The position numbers and the translations under genes are program-made. From Lachnospiraceae bacterium (GTDB lineage Bacteria > Bacillota > Clostridia > Lachnospirales > Lachnospiraceae), in contig JAFWZV010000003.1 of the NCBI GenBank assembly GCA_017517305.1, positions 83,465 to 147,464 on the forward strand: a DNA stretch of 64,000 bases. Direction: 5' to 3'. The notes under the pieces are model-generated. The model made no database searches, had not been told where the DNA came from, and saw only the letters and a list, made by a program, of their open reading frames with translations. Shown here one piece after another: positions 37,773 to 45,584 of the stretch. The number at the start of each line of letters is the position of its first letter. The first letter of the stretch is position 1.

Positions 37773-38768
37773 ATGTTTAAGAAAAATTTCTATGATTGGG
37801 TAAAGTATGATTTTACACATAGTCAGGAGCTACAGGGAAATGCCAAATCATTTCTAGCCCGATATTACAAAGAGTACTACGATATGGGAGCGGCATATGA
37901 TGAACTTAAGAGGCTTGCAGATGGCTTGAAGGTGGGAAAGACCTCAAAGGAATTGGTCTTTCATAAGGCCAAGGAGATGTATAGTAAGTCAAAGCTTCAG
38001 ATAGTTAAGGAAATGCCAGATAGAGAAGGGATTATATCTTTTAGAAGCTTTAATCCCTTCAAGGGAGCATGTGAAGGTGATATGACTGCTGCTGAAGTGG
38101 TAGAGTTAGCTAATATGGTTCTAGATGCCAGAATAGATAAGGCTATTAAAGAATACATATATAATATTGATCATGGTAGGAAAACGGATAATACCCTTGA
38201 TATTATAGATAAGCTTTTTGAGGAGCAGGGTGTAAAAATAGAGTTTGACGATAATGCAAAGCTACAGGTTAATAAAACAGAATGCTCCAACCAAGAGGAT
38301 GTTAATTCTGAGAAATTTAAAGAAGAAGCTGAGAGAGTATATAAAATAATTTGGAATAGCAAAAAGGATAATATAGTGCTTCCAATATATCAAGAGGGAA
38401 ATATAGGTATATATATTATGGGAAGGAAGAATATTATCAAAGAAGATTGGAGTGAAGGAATAGACAGAATAGATGGGGCAGAAGAATTATCAGAGACTGA
38501 AAAAATGGTTCTAAAAAAAGTCTATGAAAGCAATAAAGCATATTATTGTTTTGTGGATAATACACCTTATAGAGATGGGGATAGTCTTATGCCTGATATC
38601 ATAGTTAATGTATGCTATGACTTAGATGATGTCATAAAAGAATTTGGTAGAAATAGAAAGTATACCAGTGAAATATATCGTAATGTCAATGGTATGGGAG
38701 ATACTGAATTATTATCTGAACTTGGAGAGAAATATAGACATTATTTTTCCAAGGACGAGATGGATTAA
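37773..38768 (+). CDS. Island protein of unknown function, 331 residues
   Basis: A soluble protein with basic N-terminal half (MFKKNFYDWVKYDF) and acidic C-terminal half, no membrane segments. Preceded by GGGGGTGAT and only 15 bases after the previous gene. The C-terminal part (about 190-331) carries alternating hydrophobic/charged sequence with several Tyr and Asp, suggesting an alpha/beta domain. No motif recognised. Confidence 0.75.
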   Translation: MFKKNFYDWVKYDFTHSQELQGNAKSFLARYYKEYYDMGAAYDELKRLADGLKVGKTSKELVFHKAKEMYSKSKLQIVKEMPDREGIISFRSFNPFKGACEGDMTAAEVVELANMVLDARIDKAIKEYIYNIDHGRKTDNTLDIIDKLFEEQGVKIEFDDNAKLQVNKTECSNQEDVNSEKFKEEAERVYKIIWNSKKDNIVLPIYQEGNIGIYIMGRKNIIKEDWSEGIDRIDGAEELSETEKMVLKKVYESNKAYYCFVDNTPYRDGDSLMPDIIVNVCYDLDDVIKEFGRNRKYTSEIYRNVNGMGDTELLSELGEKYRHYFSKDEMD

Positions 38769-38802
38769 TTGGAAAAATTAAATAACCAACATTATGTATA
38801 AA

Positions 38803-38835
38803 AGCTGTCAGATTAGAAATGCTGGCAGCTTTTTG
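38803..38835 (+). terminator. Terminator inside the island
   Basis: AGCTGTCAG (38803-38811) pairs with CTGGCAGCT (38822-38830), one G-T, followed by TTTTG. It ends the two-gene unit upstream. Confidence 0.78.
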
Positions 38836-38952
38836 TGTTAACAATTAGCCATATTCCAATATCCGTAAAAATCGCGGATAAGAAAAATTGCCATGCTAAA
38901 CTGTCACTACAGACATAGGCAGCCTTAAACTAAGGGCGGAAAGGAGACCAAT

Positions 38953-39570
38953 ATGAGACAAAGTTTGGCAGACGTTTTAGCAGAGGCGAGAAAGGAGAGT
39001 ATCAGGGAATCAGAGAAGATAAGAGCCTGTGTAGAAGCTATGGGAGAGGTAACCCTATATGAGCTTCTTCTTAGAAGTGGTTATTCCAATAAGGATAAGG
39101 ATGAGTTAATAGATAACTATTTATTTATGGGAGTAATAATTTCCTATGAAGCTCTTAAGGATTTGTCAGGTCCGGAAATTGAGAAGGGCTTAAGAAAGAT
39201 GAAGCTTAGGGACTTTTGCTGTATGTCGGACCATTTAGATAAATATATAGATAAGGAGCTTATGGAAGGGTTACTTAGTGAATATCAGTTGGCAGATATA
39301 TACGGTATAGCTAATAGAAACATAGGTCACAACATACAGGAAGCTGGGCTAAATGGTCATAAAGCGGCAAAGGATTTTGCCAGAATCAATGTAGGCTCCT
39401 TAGATACGATGCTTAATTTTCCTGAGGACTATAACCCAAACCATAACTATGGAAAAAGTAGGATGGGGGATTTTCTGTTAGATGGTGGTATAGGAGGCGC
39501 ATTTAGACTTTGTAAGGATTATGACATTAATAAGGCCATTGAAGGGTTTATTAAGTTGGCAACAGAGTAA
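38953..39570 (+). CDS. Island protein of unknown function, 205 residues
   Basis: A soluble, charged, mostly helical protein (MRQSLADVLAEARKESIRESEK...) with a Gly/Asn-rich middle (NYGKSRMGDFLLDGG). AAAGGAG stands before the ATG. A hairpin TATCCG/CGGATA at about 38869-38883 and a possible -10 (TAAACT) lie upstream, so it seems to start a new transcript with the TraG-like gene, which follows after 34 bases. No family recognised. Confidence 0.7.
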   Translation: MRQSLADVLAEARKESIRESEKIRACVEAMGEVTLYELLLRSGYSNKDKDELIDNYLFMGVIISYEALKDLSGPEIEKGLRKMKLRDFCCMSDHLDKYIDKELMEGLLSEYQLADIYGIANRNIGHNIQEAGLNGHKAAKDFARINVGSLDTMLNFPEDYNPNHNYGKSRMGDFLLDGGIGGAFRLCKDYDINKAIEGFIKLATE

Positions 39571-39604
39571 CTTATAAAAGATAAGAAGAAAGGATGATGA
39601 AATT

Positions 39605-40855
39605 ATGTGTATGATGAAGAGAAAAAACTACGGAACAAGAAATCTATCAGGTGTGATTGTAAGTAACGACACATTTGCCACAGGGCTTAACAACCATGAT
39701 CTAGTGCTGGCTAAGACGGGAGGAGGTAAGACAGGTATATATGTAAGCTCCTATATGGAGGAAGCATATGAAAGTCTTATAGTGGTTGATACAAAGGGTA
39801 CTCTGTACCGCATGTACAAGGACCATCTTTTAAGTCAGGGTGTTAAGGTAAAGCTGATAGATATGGTTAATCCCAAACGTTCAACCGTTGGTTATAACCC
39901 TCTGACCTTCACTAAGGTGAGGGGCACAAGAGGATACAGTCAGAAGGATCTAAAGTCCGTGGTTGCAACACTAATTCCTAAGGATTTGGATGAGCGAGAT
40001 ACTTACTGGGTACTATCGGCTAGAAAGTATCTGTATTCTATTTGCTGCTATGTGATGGATTTTCTTTCAACTAAGGATCAAAATCTGGGGTCAGTTTTGG
40101 CTATTCATAAGGAATTTTGTTCTGGAAATATGGATGAGATTTTTGATAGAGTATGTGATGAAAATCCTAAATCGGCTTTTGCTGGTGCATATAAGCAGGT
40201 TATAGGTCTTAAGGAATCAAGCAAAACCTGGGCCTGTGTCCTTGACTTTGCCAGCACTGCCCTAGATGTAATGGATAGTGAGGAGATGAACATTATTTTT
40301 GCCAAGAAAAAGAGCATAGATTTTGAAAGCTTAGGCAAGGAAAAGTCAGTTCTTTTTATCAACATAAGTGATATGGATCGTTGTTTTGATGGAATAGTTA
40401 ATCTCCTTTACATTCAGGGCTTAAAATCTCTGGTGGAGCTTGCTGACAGCAACCCTGACGGCAGACTTTCCATGCCGGTGAGATTTATATTTGATGACTT
40501 CGCCTGTGGTGCACCTATTGATAACTTTGATAATATTATAAGTGTGGTTCGCTCCCGTGATATATCCTGTAGTCTTATAGTACAGAGCTTAACTCAGCTT
40601 AATACAGTTTATGGCTCGGATAGGGCCACAACTATAATTAATGCCTGTGACCATATGCTGTATCTAAATGGCAATGATGATGTTACTAAAGATTTCTTGG
40701 CCTACCGACTTAATAAGCCGAGACATATTATCGACAGACTGCCTAATAACAAGGCTTATCTACTAGAGGCTGGAAGTGCTCCAAGACTTATAGATAAGGC
40801 TAGGCCTTATGCCTTATATAACAGGATTGTGGCTGGTGAAGAGGCTGAAAAGTAG
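39605..40855 (+). CDS. Soluble TraG/VirD4-like (type IV coupling protein family) ATPase
   Basis: The 416-residue protein has Walker A AKTGGGKT at residues 36-43, then VDTKGTLYRMY and PKRSTVGYNPL, and a C-terminal FIFDDFACGAPIDNF with RSRDISCSLIVQSLTQL, the pattern of TraG/TraD coupling ATPases (their Walker B is usually DEFA; here DDFA). It lacks the N-terminal membrane helices of true coupling proteins, and no relaxase or type IV secretion genes are nearby. It may move or remodel nucleic acid or protein in the island's system. Confidence 0.85.
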   Translation: MCMMKRKNYGTRNLSGVIVSNDTFATGLNNHDLVLAKTGGGKTGIYVSSYMEEAYESLIVVDTKGTLYRMYKDHLLSQGVKVKLIDMVNPKRSTVGYNPLTFTKVRGTRGYSQKDLKSVVATLIPKDLDERDTYWVLSARKYLYSICCYVMDFLSTKDQNLGSVLAIHKEFCSGNMDEIFDRVCDENPKSAFAGAYKQVIGLKESSKTWACVLDFASTALDVMDSEEMNIIFAKKKSIDFESLGKEKSVLFINISDMDRCFDGIVNLLYIQGLKSLVELADSNPDGRLSMPVRFIFDDFACGAPIDNFDNIISVVRSRDISCSLIVQSLTQLNTVYGSDRATTIINACDHMLYLNGNDDVTKDFLAYRLNKPRHIIDRLPNNKAYLLEAGSAPRLIDKARPYALYNRIVAGEEAEK

Positions 40856-40874
40856 CAAATATGTTTACAAACAA

Positions 40875-40908
40875 AATGCTTCCGTAATTTCTACGGAAGC
40901 ATTTTTGC
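40875..40908 (+). terminator. Terminator of the TraG-like gene (within module copy B)
   Basis: AATGCTTCCGTA (40875-40886) pairs perfectly with TACGGAAGCATT (40892-40903), followed by TTTGC. It is also the hairpin of the repeated module. Confidence 0.8.
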
Positions 40909-40944
40909 TTTGTTCTATAATGCAGATGTGGTTGAGGTAGAAAA
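40876..40944 (+). promoter_or_regulatory. Hairpin-plus-promoter module, copy B
   Basis: It is aligned base for base with 35871-35939: the stem is conserved by paired changes, then TTTTTG, TCTATAATGCAGATGT and TGAGG. TATAAT (40916-40921) is a good -10 without a clear -35. A transcript from here would begin just before the first leader RNA. Confidence 0.5.
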
Positions 40945-40956
40945 CCTCAAAACCCG

Positions 40957-41073
40957 GTGTACAGGGCACAGGAAAAAGAATATGTACACAGCGACTGAGA
41001 TGCGTCTAAAAACATCCAGGGTATACCTACAGAAAGGCAACTGCTAAAACATCTGAGGTGAAGCCCACCGAGG
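40957..41073 (+). ncRNA. Structured leader RNA, copy 1 (before radical SAM gene)
   Basis: About 117 nt, near-identical to 42007-42119. Shared blocks include GTGTACAGGGCAC, AATATGTACACAGCGACTG, CTAAAAACA, CCAGGGTATACCTAC, GAAAGGCAACT and GGTGAAGCCCACCGA. GTGTAC pairs with GTACAC; GATG pairs with CATC around a CTAAAAA loop (GCTG/CAGC in copy 2, a compensatory change); GGTG pairs with CACC. It lies on the coding strand 44 bases before the start codon, as riboswitch-like leaders do. No known family was recognised. Confidence 0.7.
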
Positions 41074-41116
41074 GATTGCAGACTCTAAAAATGTGTATTA
41101 AAGGAGGATGACTACT

Positions 41117-41989
41117 ATGAGAGAATTAAAGTATATACCAAATTCAGTATGCTGGAACATAACAAGCAGATGCAACGAAGCCTGTAAGTTTTGCTACAGA
41201 GAAACTAATATGAAGGATTTAACCTTTGAAGAACAAAAGAAGGTTATTGACGTTCTTGCTTCTGTAGGAATTCTCAAATTAACCTTTGCAGGAGGTGAGC
41301 CTTTGTTAATTCCAAGAATCAATGATCTTATCCTTTATGCAAAGAGCAAGGGATTGGTGGTGTCTATGACAAGCAATGCTATATTGATTGATGAGAAGCA
41401 GCTTAAGTTCCTTCTTGAGAATCTAGACTGGTTAACATTATCCCTAGATGGAGCCACAGACGAGATACAAACACTTATGACCAGACATAGTAAGCATGCT
41501 ACGAAGGTTAAGGAAATTCTCGAATATGCATCAGCCTATAAGAAGGGTAAATGTCGCATAAAGATAAATACTGTTGTGAGTAAAAAGAACTACAAGAACG
41601 TACAGGATATAGCCCACCTAGTGAAGAAATATAATGTTACTCGCTGGAAGCTTATGCAGTTTACTCCACTTAGAAGCTACGCCAAGGAGGCTCAGAGTGA
41701 GTTTGAGATAAGAAATGATGAGTTTGTCAGTGCTTATAATAAAGCCAAGCTTGCTATGGGGAGTATGGTAAATCGTGTGGAGGCTACTTGTAGCAATGAT
41801 ATTGAGCAAGAAACATTTACGGTATTTCCTAACGCAGATGTAAGAGTTGCGAAGAATCTTCAGGAGAAGACCATAGGAAATTTGCTACGGGACAACCCTG
41901 GCGAAATATGGGCAAGAGATGGAAGGGAGTATAAGCAATTAAATATGAGAACAAAATTCCTGGAGAGGGATGTAGATTTGATAGCGTGA
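41117..41989 (+). CDS. Radical SAM protein
   Basis: The 290-residue protein carries the iron-sulfur/SAM motif CNEACKFC (C19, C23, C26) and the GGEP motif in FAGGEPLL, followed by TSNAILID and LSLDGATDE, the standard partial TIM barrel. There is no cysteine-rich SPASM tail; the C-terminus ends soon after the barrel (ERDVDLIA), so it may be a short form or trimmed. ATG 41117 is chosen since AAGGAGG (41101-41107) touches the earlier ATG 41108. Substrate unknown; a role in peptide or RNA modification within the island is speculation. Confidence 0.9.
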   Translation: MRELKYIPNSVCWNITSRCNEACKFCYRETNMKDLTFEEQKKVIDVLASVGILKLTFAGGEPLLIPRINDLILYAKSKGLVVSMTSNAILIDEKQLKFLLENLDWLTLSLDGATDEIQTLMTRHSKHATKVKEILEYASAYKKGKCRIKINTVVSKKNYKNVQDIAHLVKKYNVTRWKLMQFTPLRSYAKEAQSEFEIRNDEFVSAYNKAKLAMGSMVNRVEATCSNDIEQETFTVFPNADVRVAKNLQEKTIGNLLRDNPGEIWARDGREYKQLNMRTKFLERDVDLIA

Positions 41990-42006
41990 TAAAATTCGCC
42001 TGTCCA

Positions 42007-42119
42007 GTGTACAGGGCACCAAAGAATATGTACACAGCGACTGGCTGCGGCTAAAAACAGCCAGGGTATACCTACCGAAAGGCAACTTCCAAAGCATCTG
42101 GGGTGAAGCCCACCGAAGG
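42007..42119 (+). ncRNA. Structured leader RNA, copy 2 (before alpha-CTD gene)
   Basis: About 113 nt, second copy of the element at 40957. It differs by a 4-base gap after GGGCAC, a one-base gap in the variable stem and about a dozen substitutions, several in paired positions (CTGGCTG/CAGCCAG here is a perfect 7-bp stem). Gaps not divisible by three argue against protein coding. It starts 17 bases after the radical SAM stop and ends 41 bases before the next start codon. Confidence 0.7.
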
Positions 42120-42159
42120 TTAGTATATGATAATGACTTACAAAATAGGAGGTAATCGT

Positions 42160-42765
42160 ATGGAAGATATACTTACAAAATTAGCTCAGAAAAACTTAGG
42201 TATGGGAGGCCCGGTAAGCCAGGAGGAGATTGAAGAGTTTTTCAAGGATAATATGCAGAAATATAGCTGGAGACTAATTGCCAGAATGAGTGAAAAAGAA
42301 CATAAGGATGATACGTGGGATTACCTATACACCGATGATATGGGAATAGGAATCACATTAAATCCAAATGTCAAGGGTTTTCGCTTTAGCAAAAATGTAA
42401 AGATAATCTACAAATTAAGCTCACATGAGAGTAACCCTTGGGATTATGCTTTCAAAGATGGTTCAATATTTTTTGAAAAGAAATATATTGAATTTAGAAA
42501 AATGGTTAAAGAAATGAGTATATTAGAGGAGGAGACAAATATGGATAATAAGAATTTTAACAATCAAGATCCTATATTTGAGCTTGAAATTTCTATAAGA
42601 TCAGCAAACTGTCTTAGGAAAGCAGGAATTGTTAGTATTGACGAGCTGTTAGAGTGTGATGCGAAGAGAATAAAAGGAATAGAAGGCTTGAGTCCTAGAG
42701 GAATACAGGAGGTATTAACAATTTTAGAAGAGCTTAAGGAGAATAGGAAGAAGGAAAATGAATAG
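42160..42765 (+). CDS. Protein with C-terminal RNA polymerase alpha-CTD-like domain
   Basis: The 201-residue protein has an N-terminal region of about 135 residues (acidic, with KYSWRLIARMSE and YLYTDDMGIGI) of unknown kind, then a segment FELEISIRSANCLRKAGIVSIDELLECDAKRIKGIEGLSPRG (given here in parts: ISIRSANCLRKAGI, SIDELLE, GLSPRGIQEV) that matches the alpha-CTD of RNA polymerase, including the RSANCL motif used to contact UP elements. AGGAGG at 42147-42152 selects ATG 42160. It may tie promoters or a regulator to the island. The partner is unknown. Confidence 0.75.
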   Translation: MEDILTKLAQKNLGMGGPVSQEEIEEFFKDNMQKYSWRLIARMSEKEHKDDTWDYLYTDDMGIGITLNPNVKGFRFSKNVKIIYKLSSHESNPWDYAFKDGSIFFEKKYIEFRKMVKEMSILEEETNMDNKNFNNQDPIFELEISIRSANCLRKAGIVSIDELLECDAKRIKGIEGLSPRGIQEVLTILEELKENRKKENE

Positions 42766-42921
42766 TTATGGTATTAGCCAAGAGAATGGGTTAGGTAAAA
42801 TAATCAAATAACTCCGATAAATATGTTAGTAATTCCATATAGCAAAATACTAAGAAATGGTTTAGAATATGTAGCACTGATTGTTATAATGATTTTAATA
42901 GTGATACAAGGAGAAATATTT

Positions 42922-44262
42922 ATGAAAGATCTAACCCATGGCTATCCAGCCAAGATTATAATAATGTTTACCATACCTATAATGCTGGGGTACATTTTAC
43001 AACAATTATATAGCTTAGTTGACTCAAAAATTGTAAGCGAGTATGTGGGACCAGATGCGCTGGCTGCCATTGGTGCTACAGTGGTTGTATCCAATCTTAT
43101 TATAGGATTTATTAACGGACTGACTCAGGGCTTTGCCATACCTATAGCTAATAGCTTTGGAGCTAAAGATATGGAAAGACTTAGAAAAAATGTGGCGGGA
43201 ACAATACTCCTTACCTTTGGCGTGGCTGTATTGATGACCGTTTTATCATTGGTTTTTATAGAGGATATACTTATAGCACTTGGTACACCTATTGAGATTA
43301 GACAGGATGCTTTGGATTACGTAAATATTATTTTGGCTGGTATTATACTTACAGCAATTTATAACTGTAGCTCTAATATCTTAAGAGCAGTAGGTAACAG
43401 CAAGGTATCTCTCTATTGTCTTATGGTTGCTGTGGTGGCAAATATCGGTCTTGATCTTTTGTTTGTAAAGGTATGGGATCAGGGTATAAAGGGTGCAGCC
43501 TATGCAACTATTATCGCCCAGGCTATGTCTGCATTTATGTGCGCAGGGTACCTTGTTATAAAGTATAAGGAAATCCTTCCTAAGAGCAGGGACTTTATTC
43601 CATATCATGGTATGTATGGAAATCTTATAACAACAGGATTATCCATGGGTCTTATGGGCTGCATAGTAAATATTGGAACGGTAATTCTTCAGGGTGCTAT
43701 CAATGATTTGGGAACAAACATCATAACAGCACATACTGCATCCAGAAGAGTCTTTGATATAATGAGTGTTACGGTTTATACCTTTGGTATAGCTATGACA
43801 ACCTTTGTCAGTCAGAATATGGGAGCGGGAAAACCTGAGAGAGTGCGCCAAGGTGTGCGCCATGCAAATATTATAGTTACTATAATCTCAACAGTGCTTA
43901 TAGTTTTGGTATATACCTGTGCAAGACCAGTATTTCAGTGGGTAACTAGTACTACTAATCCAAATATTATAGATGCATCAGTGATGTACGCCCAAATAAG
44001 TGTATTGTTTTTCTATGCTTTAGGACCACTCTTTGTATTTAGATGTACTTTGCAGGGTATGGGAAGAAAAATTGTACCACTTATATCAAGTGTTACAGAG
44101 ATGCTTGTGAAAATATTTTCAGCCATGTTTTTAGTTCCTGCATTTGCCTACAAGGGAGTTGCATTTACGGAGCCTATTAGTTGGGTACTGATGACTATAA
44201 TTTTAGCTACAGCATATTATACAGGTAAGCCTGAGAACTATTTGAAGCTGCAAGAACACTAA
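42922..44262 (+). CDS. MATE-family multidrug efflux transporter
   Basis: The 446-residue protein has twelve hydrophobic helices in the two-bundle MATE arrangement, with the family starts (MKDLTHGYPAKIIIMFTIPIMLGYILQQLYSLVD) and internal repeat. MATE proteins export cationic drugs or metabolites using sodium or protons. AAGGAG precedes ATG 42922; the open frame upstream to 42823 is not needed. It follows the island after about 155 bases. Confidence 0.93.
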   Translation: MKDLTHGYPAKIIIMFTIPIMLGYILQQLYSLVDSKIVSEYVGPDALAAIGATVVVSNLIIGFINGLTQGFAIPIANSFGAKDMERLRKNVAGTILLTFGVAVLMTVLSLVFIEDILIALGTPIEIRQDALDYVNIILAGIILTAIYNCSSNILRAVGNSKVSLYCLMVAVVANIGLDLLFVKVWDQGIKGAAYATIIAQAMSAFMCAGYLVIKYKEILPKSRDFIPYHGMYGNLITTGLSMGLMGCIVNIGTVILQGAINDLGTNIITAHTASRRVFDIMSVTVYTFGIAMTTFVSQNMGAGKPERVRQGVRHANIIVTIISTVLIVLVYTCARPVFQWVTSTTNPNIIDASVMYAQISVLFFYALGPLFVFRCTLQGMGRKIVPLISSVTEMLVKIFSAMFLVPAFAYKGVAFTEPISWVLMTIILATAYYTGKPENYLKLQEH

Positions 44263-44462
44263 TAAATAAGATGAGTTTTGTCTAAGTACATTGTAATATA
44301 AACTCAGTGGCAAAGATAAAAAACTATCTTCAATAAATTAGATAAAAGTGGTATACTGTTAGTTAGCGAATAAACATAATGGTATTATATTGGGTTGGTT
44401 CATACTTGATGTGGGCAGGCTAAGATATATCCAGACAAGATACTATATAGTAGAGAGGTAAA

Positions 44463-44597
44463 ATGGTTATGGAATTTATAATTATTTTTGGTGGCATAGT
44501 TGGTATAGCTATAATAACAGCATTGGTTGCATCAATCGCCACTGTGACATCAGTATCAGCCTTTAAGAATTTGAAGGATGATGATTCAGAGGAATAA
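44463..44597 (+). CDS. Small membrane protein, 44 residues
   Basis: A short frame MVMEFIIIFGGIVGIAIITALVASIA... with one hydrophobic helix and an acidic tail (KDDDSEE). AGAGAGG lies just upstream; ATG 44463 or 44469 could be used. A strong terminator follows 17 bases after the stop. Function unknown. Confidence 0.55.
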   Translation: MVMEFIIIFGGIVGIAIITALVASIATVTSVSAFKNLKDDDSEE

Positions 44598-44613
44598 AGT
44601 TTGTAGATATTTT

Positions 44614-44653
44614 AAGACTACACTTCATTGATTGTGAAGTGTAGTCTTTTTTA
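44614..44653 (+). terminator. Terminator after the small membrane gene
   Basis: AAGACTACACTTCA (44614-44627) pairs perfectly with TGAAGTGTAGTCTT (44635-44648), followed by TTTT. Confidence 0.88.
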
Positions 44654-44747
44654 ATTTTAACAAAACTTAAACATTTTAGAAAACATTTGAAAACAACAGA
44701 TGAGTATTATAGGCACATAAGATAAATCGAAAAAGGAGAGAGAAGAT

Positions 44748-45005
44748 ATGTCAGTAAAGGAATTTTTTAAGAATGCATTTGAGGATATGAAGGAGAGCAC
44801 AAAGGCACAACATGAGGTGGATAAGGCAAACTTTGCAGCAGCTAAGGCCCAGTCAAAGGCTCAATGGGAGGAAGCAAAGGCTATGGGAGATCCAGCCAGA
44901 CGTAAGGAGGTTTTTCAGGCACAGCGTAATAAGCAGATAGCAGAGGCCAATGCTCGAAAGGAAGAGGCACAGGCTAGAATAGATGCAGTTAAAGGTAAAA
45001 AGTAA
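44748..45005 (+). CDS. Small charged helical protein, 85 residues
   Basis: Rich in Ala, Lys, Glu and Gln with a heptad-like run (KAQSKAQWEEAKAMG...), probably one long helix or coiled coil, no membrane segment. AAAGGAGAG precedes the ATG. It lies before the two-helix membrane protein at 45080. No family recognised. Confidence 0.7.
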   Translation: MSVKEFFKNAFEDMKESTKAQHEVDKANFAAAKAQSKAQWEEAKAMGDPARRKEVFQAQRNKQIAEANARKEEAQARIDAVKGKK

Positions 45006-45079
45006 ATGTGAAATAAGTGATTAGTGGAAGTATATGCTAATCCCAAGATAATACAAAGAAGGAAAAGGAGATAATAACT

Positions 45080-45448
45080 ATGGATAGAAACGAGCAGGAT
45101 TTTTTAGTACAGAAAATTAGAACACAGTACACAGAGAAGGAGCACACAGAGCTTGACGAGCTTAAGAAGTTAGATAGCAAGGTTAAGAAGCCAGCAAATA
45201 CATTTGGATATGTATTCGGAACTATATCAGCTCTTGTTATGGGAAGTGGTATGAGTCTTGTGATGACTGATATTGGTTCAAAGATAGGTATAGAGGATGG
45301 CATGGTTCCTGGTATTGTAATAGGATGTGTGGGACTTGTGATGGCTTTAGCAAATTACCCTATATATAAGAAGATTCTTGGTAATCGTCGCAAGCAGTAT
45401 GCTGATGAAATTATTGCATTAAGTGATAAGCTGATGAGCGATAAATAA
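45080..45448 (+). CDS. Two-helix membrane protein, paralogue of 48226 gene
   Basis: The 122-residue protein has a charged N-terminal part, two hydrophobic helices (about 45-68 and 76-95) and a short tail. The block GSGMSLVMTDIGSKIG recurs as GTGMSLAMTDIGSYLG in the protein at 48226. The pair flanks the two-component system. AAAGGAG precedes. Function unknown. Confidence 0.78.
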   Translation: MDRNEQDFLVQKIRTQYTEKEHTELDELKKLDSKVKKPANTFGYVFGTISALVMGSGMSLVMTDIGSKIGIEDGMVPGIVIGCVGLVMALANYPIYKKILGNRRKQYADEIIALSDKLMSDK

Positions 45449-45457
45449 ATTTTGATA

Positions 45458-45492
45458 TAAAGCTGGCGTCAGTATAAACGCTAGCTTTATTT
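45458..45492 (+). terminator. Terminator before the two-component system
   Basis: AAAGCTGGCGT (45458-45468) pairs with ACGCTAGCTTT (45477-45487), one G-T, followed by ATTTTTG. Confidence 0.8.
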
Positions 45493-45584
45493 TTGCTAAA
45501 ATGAAAATACAAACAAAATTTTAACAATTCGGTGTTATAATACCCTTAGTATGATGGAATTTATCTATTAATGGGAGGTAACTC

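Noticed and set aside
40957-41096. Leader RNA copy 1 as a protein-coding continuation after the TraG-like gene
   Set aside because: The matching frame in copy 2 is broken by 4-base and 1-base gaps, while RNA stems are kept by paired changes.
35976-42765. Prophage as explanation of the ClpP-containing island
   Set aside because: No integrase, terminase, portal, capsid or tail genes are visible, and the ClpP lacks a fused capsid-protease context.
42823-42921. N-terminal extension of the MATE transporter
   Set aside because: It adds an extra hydrophobic stretch not expected in the family and lacks a ribosome site, whereas AAGGAG precedes ATG 42922.
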